NCBI GenBank assembly: GCA_963821935.1
Contig: CAWGFM010000005.1
Location: forward strand, 124,001 to 188,000
Length of the DNA stretch: 64,000 bases
Direction of reading: 5' to 3'
Source: JAOUEA01 sp963821935
GTDB lineage: Bacteria > Actinomycetota > UBA4738 > HRBIN12
Shown: piece by piece, positions 8,632 to 17,514 of the stretch
Numbering within the stretch: position 1 is the first letter of the stretch
Layout: each line of letters opens with the position of its first letter
Notes under the pieces: generated by a model
The model's input: the letters and a program-made list of their open reading frames with translations, nothing else
Databases searched by the model: none
What the model was told of the DNA's origin: nothing
Made by a program: the position numbers and the translations under genes

Positions 8632-11130
8632 CTACGAGGGCGCGACCGCTGGGGCGCGCTCGTAGGTGGTGGTGCGCACGACGGGGGTCCGGCCGATGGA
8701 GCGGATCGCGTCGTCGAACCCATCGGGCGTCATCTCGATGCCGTGATCCGCCCCGGCCATGCGGCTGATCGTCTCCTCCATGAGGGTGCCGCCGAAATCG
8801 TTCGCGCCTGCCTGCAGGATCGACTGACACGCGTGCACTCCCAGCTTCACCCACGACACCTGGATGTTCGCGATCGACCCATCGAGCAGGATGCGGGCCA
8901 CGGCATGCATCCGCAGGTTCTCCTCGAAGCTGGCCCCGGGGCGGGCCTTGCCCGCGAGGTAGATCGGGGCGTGCTGATGCACGAACGGGAGCGGGACGAA
9001 CTCCGTGAACCCACCCGTGTCGGCCTGGATCCGATCGAGCCGCCGCAGGTGCGCGACCCAGTGCGGCGGGGCGTCGACGTGGCCGAACATGATCGTCGAG
9101 CTGCTGCGGATACCGAGGCCGTGCGCGGTTCGAACGATCGCTTCCCATGTGTCGGCGGGCAGCTTCCCCTTGGTGAGGGCCCAGCGGACCTCGTCGTCCA
9201 GGATCTCGGCCGCGGTCCCCGGGATGGTGCCCAGCCCGTGCGCCTTGGCCTCGGACAGGAACTCCGCGAACGAGATACCCATCTTGGTGGACCCGTTCAA
9301 GATCTCCATGGGGCTGAACGCGTGGATGTGCATCGCCGGCGTCCGTGCCTTCACGGCGTCCAGCAGATCGAAATAGAAGGAGCCGGGCAGATCGGGGTGG
9401 ATACCTCCCTGCATGCACACCTCGGTGGCGCCGCGGGACCAGGCCTCCTCGGCGCGGTCGGCCACCTCCTGCAGCGTGAGGGTGTAGGACTCGGCATCCT
9501 GCTCGCGCTGCGCGAACGCGCAGAAACGGCATCCCACGTAGCAGACGTTGGTGAAGTTGATGTTGCGGTTCACGACGTAGGTCACCTCGTCGCCCACGGC
9601 CTCGGCGCGAAGATCGTCGGCGACCCGGCACAACGCCTCGAGCGATGCGCCCTCGGCCTGGAACAGCGCCATCGCGTGCTCGTCGCTGATCGGGCGGCGC
9701 GCCTCGGCGTCGGTCAGGGCCTCGGCGACCTGCCGGTCGATCCGCTCGGGACGGACGTGGCGCCCCGACCACGCCAGGGTCGTGAGCGGCATGTCGGCGT
9801 CGCCGTAGACGGCATCGGCGTCGGCGCGGGGGGCCTCGCCCGTGTCCTTGGCGAAGGTGAGCGCGATCGTTCGCGGCTTCCACCGGATGTCGGGGTCCTG
9901 CCAAGGGATCGGCTCCGGACGCAGCCCGGGGACGGCTCGACCATCCGGTTGCATCAAGGCAGCGATCGGGGCACGCATCTTCCCGGCGACGAACGGGTCC
10001 GGCCTGGTCGCGAACTCCGGGTAGATCGTGAGCCGTTCCGTGAGTCGCTTGCCGCGAGAGGCGGTCGTGCGCATCAACGCCTCGATCGTCGGCCAGGGCT
10101 TCTCGGGGTTCACGTGGTCGGGTGTGAGCGGCGAGACCCCGCCCCAGTCATCGATACCGGCGTCGAGCAACCGCCCCTGCTGAGCCGCGTCGCTGAGGTT
10201 GGGCGGGGCTTGCAGGTGCATGTGAGGACCGAACACAACCCGGGCCGTCGCGACGGCGGCCACGAACTCCTCGTCGTCCGGTTCGGCAGCCCGCTGCATA
10301 GCCGTGCCCGCCTTCGCTCGGAAGTTCTGCACGATCACCTCTTGGACGTGCCGGTAGCGCCGGTGCAGGTCGCGCATCACCAGCAACGACTCGGCCCGCT
10401 CGCGCACGGTCTCCCCGATCCCGACCAAGATCCCTGTGGTGAAGGGCACGGCGAGCCGGCCCGCGTCCTCGATGGTGCGCAGCCGGACGGATGGCACCTT
10501 GTCGGGCGATCCGAAGTGCGGGCCTCCCTTGCCGGACAGCCGGGCGGACGAGGACTCCAGCATCAACCCCATCGACGCGCTCACGTGTTTGCCCCGAGCG
10601 ATCTCCTCGTAGGTCATGACGCCCGGGTTGAGGTGCGGCAGCAAACCGGTGGCTTCCACCACGCGGATCGCGACCGCTCGCACGTAGTCCAGGGTCGACC
10701 CGAATCCACGTTCCTCCAGCCACTGCCGCGCCGCCGGATATCGATCCTCCGGGCGGTCCCCCAGCGTGAAGAGCGCTTCCTTGCAGCCCATGGCGCGGCC
10801 GGCTTCCGCGATCGAGACCGCTTCCTCTGGAGTCAGGAACGCTGTGTCGAGCTTGGCCGGCGGCTTCGCGAAGGTGCAGTAGTGACAGTGATCTCGGCAC
10901 AGCATCGTCAACGGGATGAACACCTTGGGTGAATAGGTGACGATGTCGCCGTGCCCCAGATCGCGAAGACGAGCCGCCGTCCTCATGAGGCGGGTCAGAT
11001 CGCCGCCGCGAGCGGTGAGCAACGACTCGACCTCGTCGAGCGAGAGGGCCTTGCCGGCATCGGCCCGAGCCAGTGCCCGGCGCAGGTGTCCGTGCGGCGT
11101 CTGCGCCGTGGGGCCGGTCGCCTCGGGCAT
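8632..11130 (-). CDS. fbiC: Bifunctional FO synthase (fused CofG/CofH)
   Basis: Makes the deazaflavin FO, the chromophore of coenzyme F420, from tyrosine and 5-amino-6-ribitylamino-uracil. The 832-residue length fits the actinobacterial two-domain fusion. The N-terminal CofG-like half carries radical-SAM cysteines CRDHCHYC (about 78-85). The C-terminal CofH-like half carries CYVGCRFC (about 530-537). Both are C-x3-C-x2-C. ATG 11130 (MPEATG) is preferred; a TTG nine codons upstream is the alternative. It is divergent from fbiA, with only 29 bases between start codons. Confidence 0.96.
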   Translation of the reverse strand: MPEATGPTAQTPHGHLRRALARADAGKALSLDEVESLLTARGGDLTRLMRTAARLRDLGHGDIVTYSPKVFIPLTMLCRDHCHYCTFAKPPAKLDTAFLTPEEAVSIAEAGRAMGCKEALFTLGDRPEDRYPAARQWLEERGFGSTLDYVRAVAIRVVEATGLLPHLNPGVMTYEEIARGKHVSASMGLMLESSSARLSGKGGPHFGSPDKVPSVRLRTIEDAGRLAVPFTTGILVGIGETVRERAESLLVMRDLHRRYRHVQEVIVQNFRAKAGTAMQRAAEPDDEEFVAAVATARVVFGPHMHLQAPPNLSDAAQQGRLLDAGIDDWGGVSPLTPDHVNPEKPWPTIEALMRTTASRGKRLTERLTIYPEFATRPDPFVAGKMRAPIAALMQPDGRAVPGLRPEPIPWQDPDIRWKPRTIALTFAKDTGEAPRADADAVYGDADMPLTTLAWSGRHVRPERIDRQVAEALTDAEARRPISDEHAMALFQAEGASLEALCRVADDLRAEAVGDEVTYVVNRNINFTNVCYVGCRFCAFAQREQDAESYTLTLQEVADRAEEAWSRGATEVCMQGGIHPDLPGSFYFDLLDAVKARTPAMHIHAFSPMEILNGSTKMGISFAEFLSEAKAHGLGTIPGTAAEILDDEVRWALTKGKLPADTWEAIVRTAHGLGIRSSSTIMFGHVDAPPHWVAHLRRLDRIQADTGGFTEFVPLPFVHQHAPIYLAGKARPGASFEENLRMHAVARILLDGSIANIQVSWVKLGVHACQSILQAGANDFGGTLMEETISRMAGADHGIEMTPDGFDDAIRSIGRTPVVRTTTYERAPAVAPS

Positions 11131-11159
11131 GGGCGCGAGCCTACTACGCTGTTGCAACC

Positions 11160-12107
11160 ATGAAGGTCGTGGCTCTCGCGGGCGGCATCGGCGGCGGCAA
11201 GTTCCTCCGGGGACTGGTGCGGGCCGTGGCTCCGAGCGACGTCGTCGCGGTCGTGAACACCGGGGAAGACCTGTGGTTGCACGGGCTCCGCATCTGTCCG
11301 GACCTGGACTCGGTCACCTATTGGCTGGGGGACGCCTTCGACCGGGAACGCGGCTGGGGCCGTCGAGACGAGTCCTTCCGGGCGACGACGGAACTGCGCG
11401 CGTTCGACCCGGAGGCGGCCTGGTTCGGGCTGGGCGATCTGGACCTGGCGACCCACCTCTACCGCACCGGACAACTGTCCGGCGGTGTGCCGCTCACCCG
11501 CGTGACCGCGCGCATCTGCGAGCGGTTCGGCATCCGGACCACCATCGTGCCGATGACCGAGGACGAGGTGCAGACCCGCATCGACGTGGTGGCGGGCGGC
11601 GACGACCTCGACCTGCATTTCCAGGAGTACTGGGTGCAGCGAGGCGGCCGCGATGAGGTCAAACAGATCCGAGTCGAGGGCATCGGCGAAGCATCGCCCG
11701 CCCCGGGCGTCCTGGACGCGATCGCCGAGGCCGATGTGGTCGTGTTCGCGCCGTCCAACCCGGTGGTCTCGATCGGGCCCATCCTGGCGATCGACGGCAT
11801 CCGCTCGGCCATCGCCGCCCGCCGCCCGGTCTCCGTGGGCGTCAGCGGCATCCTCGGCGGCGCCCCGGTCGCCGGCATGGCCGACCGGCTGATGCCCGCT
11901 GCCGGCATCGAGGTGAGTGCGGCGGGCGTCGCCGAGCACTACCGCGATGTGCTGTCGGCGTGGGTGATCGATGAACGCGATCGGTCCTGGACCACGCGGA
12001 TCGAGCGCGGATCGCAGATGCGGGTCGCCGTGACGGACACCGTCATGGACGGTGACGAAGCCGCCGAGCGTGTCGCCCGCACCGCCCTCGAGCTGGCTCT
12101 CGGATGA
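11160..12107 (+). CDS. fbiA: 2-phospho-L-lactate (or PEP) transferase, CofD/FbiA
   Basis: Transfers the phospholactyl or phosphoenolpyruvyl group to FO to form (dehydro-)F420-0. The 315-residue protein opens with the family's nucleotide-binding MKVVALAGGIGGGKFLRGL. It also shows NTGEDLWLHGLRICPDLDSVTYWL, TGQLSGGVPLTRVT and the APSNPVVSIGPIL segment typical of CofD. ATG 11160 is at the family start; the open frame extends upstream only into the divergent fbiC leader. It is followed 27 bases later by the cofE frame. Confidence 0.95.
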   Translation: MKVVALAGGIGGGKFLRGLVRAVAPSDVVAVVNTGEDLWLHGLRICPDLDSVTYWLGDAFDRERGWGRRDESFRATTELRAFDPEAAWFGLGDLDLATHLYRTGQLSGGVPLTRVTARICERFGIRTTIVPMTEDEVQTRIDVVAGGDDLDLHFQEYWVQRGGRDEVKQIRVEGIGEASPAPGVLDAIAEADVVVFAPSNPVVSIGPILAIDGIRSAIAARRPVSVGVSGILGGAPVAGMADRLMPAAGIEVSAAGVAEHYRDVLSAWVIDERDRSWTTRIERGSQMRVAVTDTVMDGDEAAERVARTALELALG

Positions 12108-12134
12108 CGCCGAGCCACCGATGACGAGCTGCGG

Positions 12135-12840
12135 ATGAGTCCGGAGTTACGGATCACCGGTCTCGAGGGGATCCCTGAGGTCCAGCCCGGCGACGATCTG
12201 GGCGAGTTGCTCTCGCAGGCGCTTCGCCGGGTGGATGCGAGTGATGGCGATGTGGTGGCCGTGACACAGAAGGTCGTCTCCAAGGCCGAGGGCAGGCTGG
12301 TGTCGGGCCGCTACACACGCCGAGGTGGTGGCCGGCGAGACGATTCGGGTGGTAGCCCGTCGAGACGACATGGTGATCGCGGAGACGGCGCACGGCCTGG
12401 TGTGCGCGAACGCCGGCGTCGACGCTTCGAACGTCCCTGACGGCGCGTTCTCGCTGCTGCCCGTCGACCCAGACGCTTCGGCCGAAGCACTCCGCCGCAC
12501 GTTCCGCGAACGTCTCGGTCTCGTGCTGGGCGTCATCGTCACGGACACGTTCGGACGTCCCTGGCGGGTCGGGGTAGTGAACGTCGCGATCGGGTGTGCG
12601 GGTCTGCCTGCGGCGGTGGACCTCCGCGGACGTCCGGACGACCGAGGACGGCCGCTGGAAGCCACGATCGTGGCGCTCGCCGATGAGATCGCCGCGGCCT
12701 CCGGACTGGTCATGGCCAAGAACGCCCGGATCCCGGCTGCCTTGGTGCGGGGCATCGACCGGCTGGGCGCGCCCCAAGGCAGCGCGGCCGATCTCATCCG
12801 GCCCGCCGACGAAGACCTGTTCCGAACCGGTGAAGGGTGA
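12135..12840 (+). CDS. cofE: F420-0:gamma-glutamyl ligase (CofE/FbiB N-domain), frameshifted
   Basis: Adds glutamate residues to F420-0. The first frame gives GIPEVQPGDDLGELL and DGDVVAVTQKVVSKAEGRLV. The second gives ARRDDMVIAETAHGLVCANAGVDASNV, LLPVDPDAS, VIVTDTFGRPWR and ADEIAAASGLVMAKNARIPAALVRG. The switch is at about 12314-12320 in an ACACAC run, and dropping one base yields a continuous protein of about 234 residues. Compared with Mycobacterium FbiB the loop after EGRLV is about ten residues shorter and the C-terminal nitroreductase-like domain is absent. The frameshift is probably an assembly error, since conservation is high on both sides. Confidence 0.85.
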
Positions 12841-12940
12841 GGGTTCTCACACGTCGTGCCACCCGCGATCCGAGGGATCCATCGCGTACCCTTAGCCCTC
12901 GAAACGCACCGAGCCCGGTATCCCCGAGGAGCCCATCACC

Positions 12941-13756
12941 GTGACCGATCGAACTGGAGGAGACGGCGGCCGCCGTCCGACCAAAGCCGAGAGGAAGGAA
13001 CAGGCCCGGCTCGAACGTGAGCAGATCCAGCGCCAGATGGCCGCTCGCACGCGGAACCGGAACCTGGGACTCGCCGCGATCGCGTTGGCCGTCGTCGTCA
13101 TCGTCGTGGTGATCGTGGTCGTGCAGCCGGGAGAAGATCCCTCGAGTGCGTTCCCGACGCCGCAGGAACTGCTGGAGCAGGCGCCGGCGGCGAGCACGAG
13201 CGCGGGGTGCGACGACGTCCAGTCGATCGGCGCCTACGACGGAGTCGTCGATCCCGAGGACCCCGACTACACCGATCAAGCGCACATCGGCGCCGACGAT
13301 CGCTTCCCGGAGTTCCCGGCGCTCACCACATACCCGAGCATCCCGCCCACGTCGGGACCGCATGCCGACATCCCTCCCGGCCCCCTGCCTGCCGGGGTCT
13401 ACGACGAGCCACCGGACCTGGCACGCGCGATCCACTCCCTGGAGCACGGAGCGTCGATCGTCTGGTACAGCCCGGCCGCATCCGGTCCCCAGCTCGACGA
13501 GCTCAAGGGCTTCTACGAGCAGGATCTCGACGATGCGGCCCTCGATCGCGTGATCGTGGCGCCGTACGACTATCCGGGCGAAGGCGGGCAGTTGCCGGAG
13601 GGCGTCATGATGGCGCCCACCGCCTGGCACCGACTGCAGAGCTGCACGCAGGTGAGTCTGCCGGTCGCCTTCGACTTCACCTCGCAGTTCTCGGAGCTGC
13701 CGGCTGAGGGCCGCGAGTACATCGGTGAGGCGCCGGAGGCCGGCGCCAGCCTCTGA
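12941..13756 (+). CDS. DUF3105 membrane-anchored protein (copy 1)
   Basis: A 271-residue protein with a charged cytoplasmic N-terminus (about 1-42), one valine-rich membrane span (about 43-61) and an extracytoplasmic DUF3105 domain. The domain is marked by TYPSIPPTSGPHADIP, IHSLEHGASIVWY and a C-terminal SCTQVSLPVAFDF. The GTG at 12941 has GAGGAG about 10 bases before it. It is followed after about 33 bases by a second DUF3105 gene. The function of the family is unknown; conserved His and Cys residues have suggested metal or redox roles, but nothing here proves it. Confidence 0.8.
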   Translation: MTDRTGGDGGRRPTKAERKEQARLEREQIQRQMAARTRNRNLGLAAIALAVVVIVVVIVVVQPGEDPSSAFPTPQELLEQAPAASTSAGCDDVQSIGAYDGVVDPEDPDYTDQAHIGADDRFPEFPALTTYPSIPPTSGPHADIPPGPLPAGVYDEPPDLARAIHSLEHGASIVWYSPAASGPQLDELKGFYEQDLDDAALDRVIVAPYDYPGEGGQLPEGVMMAPTAWHRLQSCTQVSLPVAFDFTSQFSELPAEGREYIGEAPEAGASL

Positions 13757-13789
13757 TCCCCCGATCGGACAGGAGCCCACCTCACCACG

Positions 13790-14542
13790 ATGGCCAACAA
13801 GAAGAAGCGCAAGCCGCAAGCGCGTCCACAGCCGGCCGCCCCGCAGACCCAGCCGGCCAGGGGCGGTGCCAACCCTGCTCGGCGGGAGCGCAAGGAGCTG
13901 GCGAGAGCGGCCAGGGAAGCCGAACGCAAGCGCGCGTCCCGCTCCGCCGCACTGCGTCGTGCCGCGATCTTCACCGGCGTGGGGCTGGCGGCCTTCGGGG
14001 TCCTGTGGTGGTTCCAGCGGGCTTCGGCGCCGCGCCCGCTCCCCCAGGCGGCCACCAACGCCATCGAGGCCGCGAGCTGCCGGTACGACACCGGTCCCTC
14101 GGACGAGACCGCCGGTGGGCAACACCTCGATGACGGTGTGTCCACGACCTACCCGTCGGTGCCGGCGACCGCCGGCGCGCACGACCCGGTCCCGCTTCCC
14201 AGCGCTCCCCGCGTGTACGAGGAACCGGTCCCCGACACCAGGGCGGTGCACTTCCTCGAGCACTCCGGCGTCATCGCGTACTACCGGCCGGGTGAGGCGG
14301 GGCCGGGCCAGCCCGTGATCGACCGTCTCACGCAGCTGGCGAACGATTCGAAGAACACCATCGTGGCACCGTTGGACACGCTGCCGCAGGACACCGCCTT
14401 CTCGGTGACGGCCTGGAACAAGGTGGTCAACTGTGGACCGGATGTCACACCCGACCAAGCCGAAGCGATCACCAGTGGATTCGTGGAAGCCTTCGCGTGC
14501 ACCAGCAACGCGCCGGAGCCCGAGCAGGGCGAGGACTGCTAA
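13790..14542 (+). CDS. DUF3105 membrane-anchored protein (copy 2)
   Basis: A 250-residue paralogue of the preceding gene: Lys/Arg/Ala-rich cytoplasmic leader of about 58 residues, one membrane span (about 59-75), then DUF3105 with TYPSVPATAGAHDPVP, VHFLEHSGVIAYY and a conserved cysteine (VNCGPDVT). The ectodomain is shorter than in copy 1. ATG 13790 opens with MANKKKRK. The pair forms a tandem duplication, most likely one transcript, and ends 6 bases before the convergent SpoIID gene. Confidence 0.8.
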   Translation: MANKKKRKPQARPQPAAPQTQPARGGANPARRERKELARAAREAERKRASRSAALRRAAIFTGVGLAAFGVLWWFQRASAPRPLPQAATNAIEAASCRYDTGPSDETAGGQHLDDGVSTTYPSVPATAGAHDPVPLPSAPRVYEEPVPDTRAVHFLEHSGVIAYYRPGEAGPGQPVIDRLTQLANDSKNTIVAPLDTLPQDTAFSVTAWNKVVNCGPDVTPDQAEAITSGFVEAFACTSNAPEPEQGEDC

Positions 14543-14548
14543 GCCGGC

Positions 14549-16357
14549 TCAGGACACCGAACACCCGCCGGCCCCGCAGCTGATGGAGCCGTGCTGGAAC
14601 GTCGCCGTCGAACCTCCGCCGCCACCCTGCACCCGCGAGGTGGGGAACCCCAGGGAGCCGGTCGCGGCGCCGCGACGCAGGTACTCCTTCAGGACCGCGC
14701 CCCACAAGGCGTGAGCACCGCTGCCGGACCGGGCGTAGATCCGGCCGCGTTTGAAGTGCATCCGGGTGCCGAGGGCTCCTCCGCCGCCACCCCGCACGAC
14801 CCGCGAAGGCGACGACGGCAGGTCGAGCCGGCCACCGCTGCCTCCGACCGCGAGGTATTCCTTGTAGATCACGCCCTGCAGCCAGACGGTCAGGTCCGCC
14901 CCGTTGTTGCGGTAGATGGCCCCTCGCCGGTACTTCTGGTACGCGCCGCCGCGCGTCGAGGTGACGGGTGATGTCGGGAGGCCCGGCTTGCACATGAGCG
15001 CGTCGTACCGGTCGCGGATCGCGCCGGTGATGTTCTTGTTCCGATCGATCCAGATGCGTCCGTCCCACGCCGAGATCGCGGCGCGGAGCTCGGCTCCCGT
15101 GATACGGACCGATCGCGAGCCGCCCCGAACCGTAGCGGTGATGATCCGACCGCCGGCGCCGCGTTCGATCCTGGAGAAGTCGCGCACGGTCCCGATGCCG
15201 CCCGTGTACGGGGACAGGCGGCTCGTCAGCTCGGCGGCCGAGAGCGACCGCTCCCAATCGGTCCACGGGTTGGCGGCGGTGTCCTCCCCGGGATCGCATT
15301 CAGCCCGCAGATAGGGGATCGAGAAGGCCGGGTTCCCACCGTGCCAGACGTCTTCGACGCTGTCGGAGTGACCACCGTCCGAGGCAGCGAAGACGGCGAG
15401 GATGGCGTTGCCGCGGAAGGTGACGATGCGCCGGCGGGTCGAGTCGACGGCGCGCACCCAGCGCCTGCCGGCTGCACCCACCTCCTTGGAATGGCCGACG
15501 TACACCTGGTCGTTCGCGCCGTCGGTGATGTCGCAGTTGCAGCCGGGCCGGCGGCCGTTCGTGCGGGCGGTGTGGGTCGCGAACGTGCGTGAAGCCACGG
15601 CCTGCGCCTGCAGGGCATGCTGGGGCCACGAGCTGGGCATCTCACCGATGCCGTACAGGTACTGCTCGAGCGCGATGGGCAGGATGATGCGCTGGCGCCA
15701 GGCGCCGCCCGTGCGGTACAGGTTGAACTCCAGGTGTGAGCGGCCGTAGGCATACCCCACGCCCGAGACCGCGTCGGCCTCGGGGACGAAGACCCTGGAG
15801 CCCTGGTCGGCGTAGGTGGCGAACAGGTCGACCGCGCCGCCGCCCCACCGCCGATCGCCCACCAGGTTCCCGTTGCTGTCACGGACGGCGTAGCCCGTCG
15901 GCGTCGCCTTCACGCTCCAGGTCTTGCCTCCGGGGATCGTGCCGACGGCATTGCCTCTGGGCGAGCCGACCCACAGCCTCACGGACCCGGCGCGTGCGCC
16001 GAGGTGGATCAGCGATCGTCCGTCGGTGAGCCCGACGCGCAATGTCCTAACGGGACGAGGGTCGGGCCGCACCTGGGTGCCCCGGTAGAAGTTCGTCAGG
16101 ATGCGTCGGTAGGACCACCCCTGTTGGGCCAGCCCGTACGCCCCCCACTGCGACATGCCGAGCCCGTGACCGAACCCCGAGCCATAGAAGGTGAATCCTG
16201 CACGCCCGACCGAACGCGCCTCCGCCTGGGTCGGACCTGCACCGAACGGATCGTCCCCGAGCCCCGGCATGGTGGTCCCTGGTCCGGCGGCCGACGCAGG
16301 CTGCACGAGACCGAGCGCCACGGCTATCGAGACGAGCGAGATGATGGATCGGCGCAT
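14549..16357 (-). CDS. SpoIID/LytB-domain secreted protein with LGFP repeats
   Basis: A 602-residue protein with a signal peptide (about 1-23, ending PASAAG). The motif GFGHGLGMSQWGAYGLA marks the SpoIID family, followed by the core domain (ALEQYLYGIGEMPSSWPQHALQAQAVASRTFA) with its conserved catalytic region. SpoIID relatives are lytic transglycosylases of peptidoglycan. The last about 140 residues hold two to three LGFP-type repeats (YRRGAIYRN and HFKRGRIYAR, each with a DLPSS or LGFPTS end), which bind the cell envelope. It lies downstream of, and on the same strand as, the polysaccharide operon. It probably remodels or tethers wall material. Confidence 0.88.
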   Translation of the reverse strand: MRRSIISLVSIAVALGLVQPASAAGPGTTMPGLGDDPFGAGPTQAEARSVGRAGFTFYGSGFGHGLGMSQWGAYGLAQQGWSYRRILTNFYRGTQVRPDPRPVRTLRVGLTDGRSLIHLGARAGSVRLWVGSPRGNAVGTIPGGKTWSVKATPTGYAVRDSNGNLVGDRRWGGGAVDLFATYADQGSRVFVPEADAVSGVGYAYGRSHLEFNLYRTGGAWRQRIILPIALEQYLYGIGEMPSSWPQHALQAQAVASRTFATHTARTNGRRPGCNCDITDGANDQVYVGHSKEVGAAGRRWVRAVDSTRRRIVTFRGNAILAVFAASDGGHSDSVEDVWHGGNPAFSIPYLRAECDPGEDTAANPWTDWERSLSAAELTSRLSPYTGGIGTVRDFSRIERGAGGRIITATVRGGSRSVRITGAELRAAISAWDGRIWIDRNKNITGAIRDRYDALMCKPGLPTSPVTSTRGGAYQKYRRGAIYRNNGADLTVWLQGVIYKEYLAVGGSGGRLDLPSSPSRVVRGGGGGALGTRMHFKRGRIYARSGSGAHALWGAVLKEYLRRGAATGSLGFPTSRVQGGGGGSTATFQHGSISCGAGGCSVS

Positions 16358-16494
16358 GGGCTGGGGTGGTGACCTGCTTCGGTTCCTCGACTGGGTCTCG
16401 GGCGGGGTGGGCCGGTCGGTGGCGCGACGCTACCACGCGGTCGGGGTGTGGCCGGGTTGCCAGGGCCATCGGCCTGCGGCGGGGCGGGGTTGAG

Positions 16495-17514
16495 TCAGGC
16501 GCTTCCGACGGTCGTGCCGGCCGGGATCTTGGCGCCATCCGTTTCGGTGCCGGCGGCGACCCCCGCCCGTTCGCCCAGCACGCAGGTTTGCACCGTGGCA
16601 CCCGCCCCGATCCGCGATCCCACTCCCAGGATCGAGCCGACCACCCGAGCACCCGGCGCCACGATGGCGTCCGCCATGATCACCGAATCGTCCACCTGCG
16701 CATCGGCGCCCACCGTGGCACCTGGCCCCACGGCGACCCACCGCCCGAGATGAGCGCGGAGGTCCACGTCGGCGGTCCCGTGAACCCACGGAGCGGAGTA
16801 GACCACGTCGTGCACCCTGCCCTCGATCATGTCGAAGTGTGCCTGCAGGTACTTCGCGGGAGTGCCCAGATCGAGCCAGTAGGCATCGGACCCGAACCCG
16901 AGGACCGCACGACCCGACTCGATCACGCGCGGGAAGATGTCGCGCTCGATCGAGGCGGCTTCGCCGACGCGCCACGGTGCCAGGACCTCGGGGTCGAGCA
17001 GATACGTGCCCGCGTTCACCTCGCCGGGGACCAGCCGTGTCGGCTTCTCGCGGAACGCCAGCACGCGTCCGTCCGGCTCGGTCTCGACCAGCCCGAAGGC
17101 CCGGGCATCGTCCACGTGATGCAAGGCGATCGTGACGTCGGCGGAACGATCGCGGTGCACTGCCAGCATCGCCGTCAGGTCCAGGTCGGTGAGGATGTCG
17201 CCGTTCAGCGCGAAGAATGGCTCGGTCCCGAGATGGGCTCGGGCGTTCACGACCGCACCCCCGGTGCCCAGCGGTTCGCGTTCGGTGATCCACGTGATGG
17301 CGGGGTCGCCCTCCCGCGCCGCGATGAAGGGTTCGAACGTCGACTCCAGGTACGGGGACGACAGCACGACCTCGTGCACCCCGTGACGGGCGAGGTGATC
17401 GAGCACGTGGTCGAGGGAGCGGCGATCCATGAGCGGCAGCAATGGCTTGGGCATCGTCTCGGTGAGCGGCCGCAATCGTGTGCCCTCGCCGCCGACCAGC
17501 ACGACCGCCTTCAT
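16495..17514 (-). CDS. Mannose-1-phosphate guanylyltransferase-type nucleotidyltransferase
   Basis: A 339-residue protein. The N-terminal Rossmann-like NTP-transferase domain shows GGEGTRLRPLTETMPKPLLPL, the activating loop NGDILTDLD and FREKPTR. The C-terminal left-handed beta-helix consists of hexapeptide repeats (VAVGPGATVGADAQVDDSVI onward). This matches GDP-mannose pyrophosphorylases of the two-domain type; a glucose- or UDP-sugar specificity cannot be excluded. Its ATG overlaps the stop of the GT2 gene by 4 bases. With the phosphomannomutase at the window start it would complete GDP-mannose supply. It is the last gene of the polysaccharide operon. Confidence 0.82.
   Translation of the reverse strand: MKAVVLVGGEGTRLRPLTETMPKPLLPLMDRRSLDHVLDHLARHGVHEVVLSSPYLESTFEPFIAAREGDPAITWITEREPLGTGGAVVNARAHLGTEPFFALNGDILTDLDLTAMLAVHRDRSADVTIALHHVDDARAFGLVETEPDGRVLAFREKPTRLVPGEVNAGTYLLDPEVLAPWRVGEAASIERDIFPRVIESGRAVLGFGSDAYWLDLGTPAKYLQAHFDMIEGRVHDVVYSAPWVHGTADVDLRAHLGRWVAVGPGATVGADAQVDDSVIMADAIVAPGARVVGSILGVGSRIGAGATVQTCVLGERAGVAAGTETDGAKIPAGTTVGSA

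Noticed and set aside
11073..11159. Upstream extension of fbiA
   Set aside because: Would overlap the fbiC start; the CofD family begins at MKVVALAGG.
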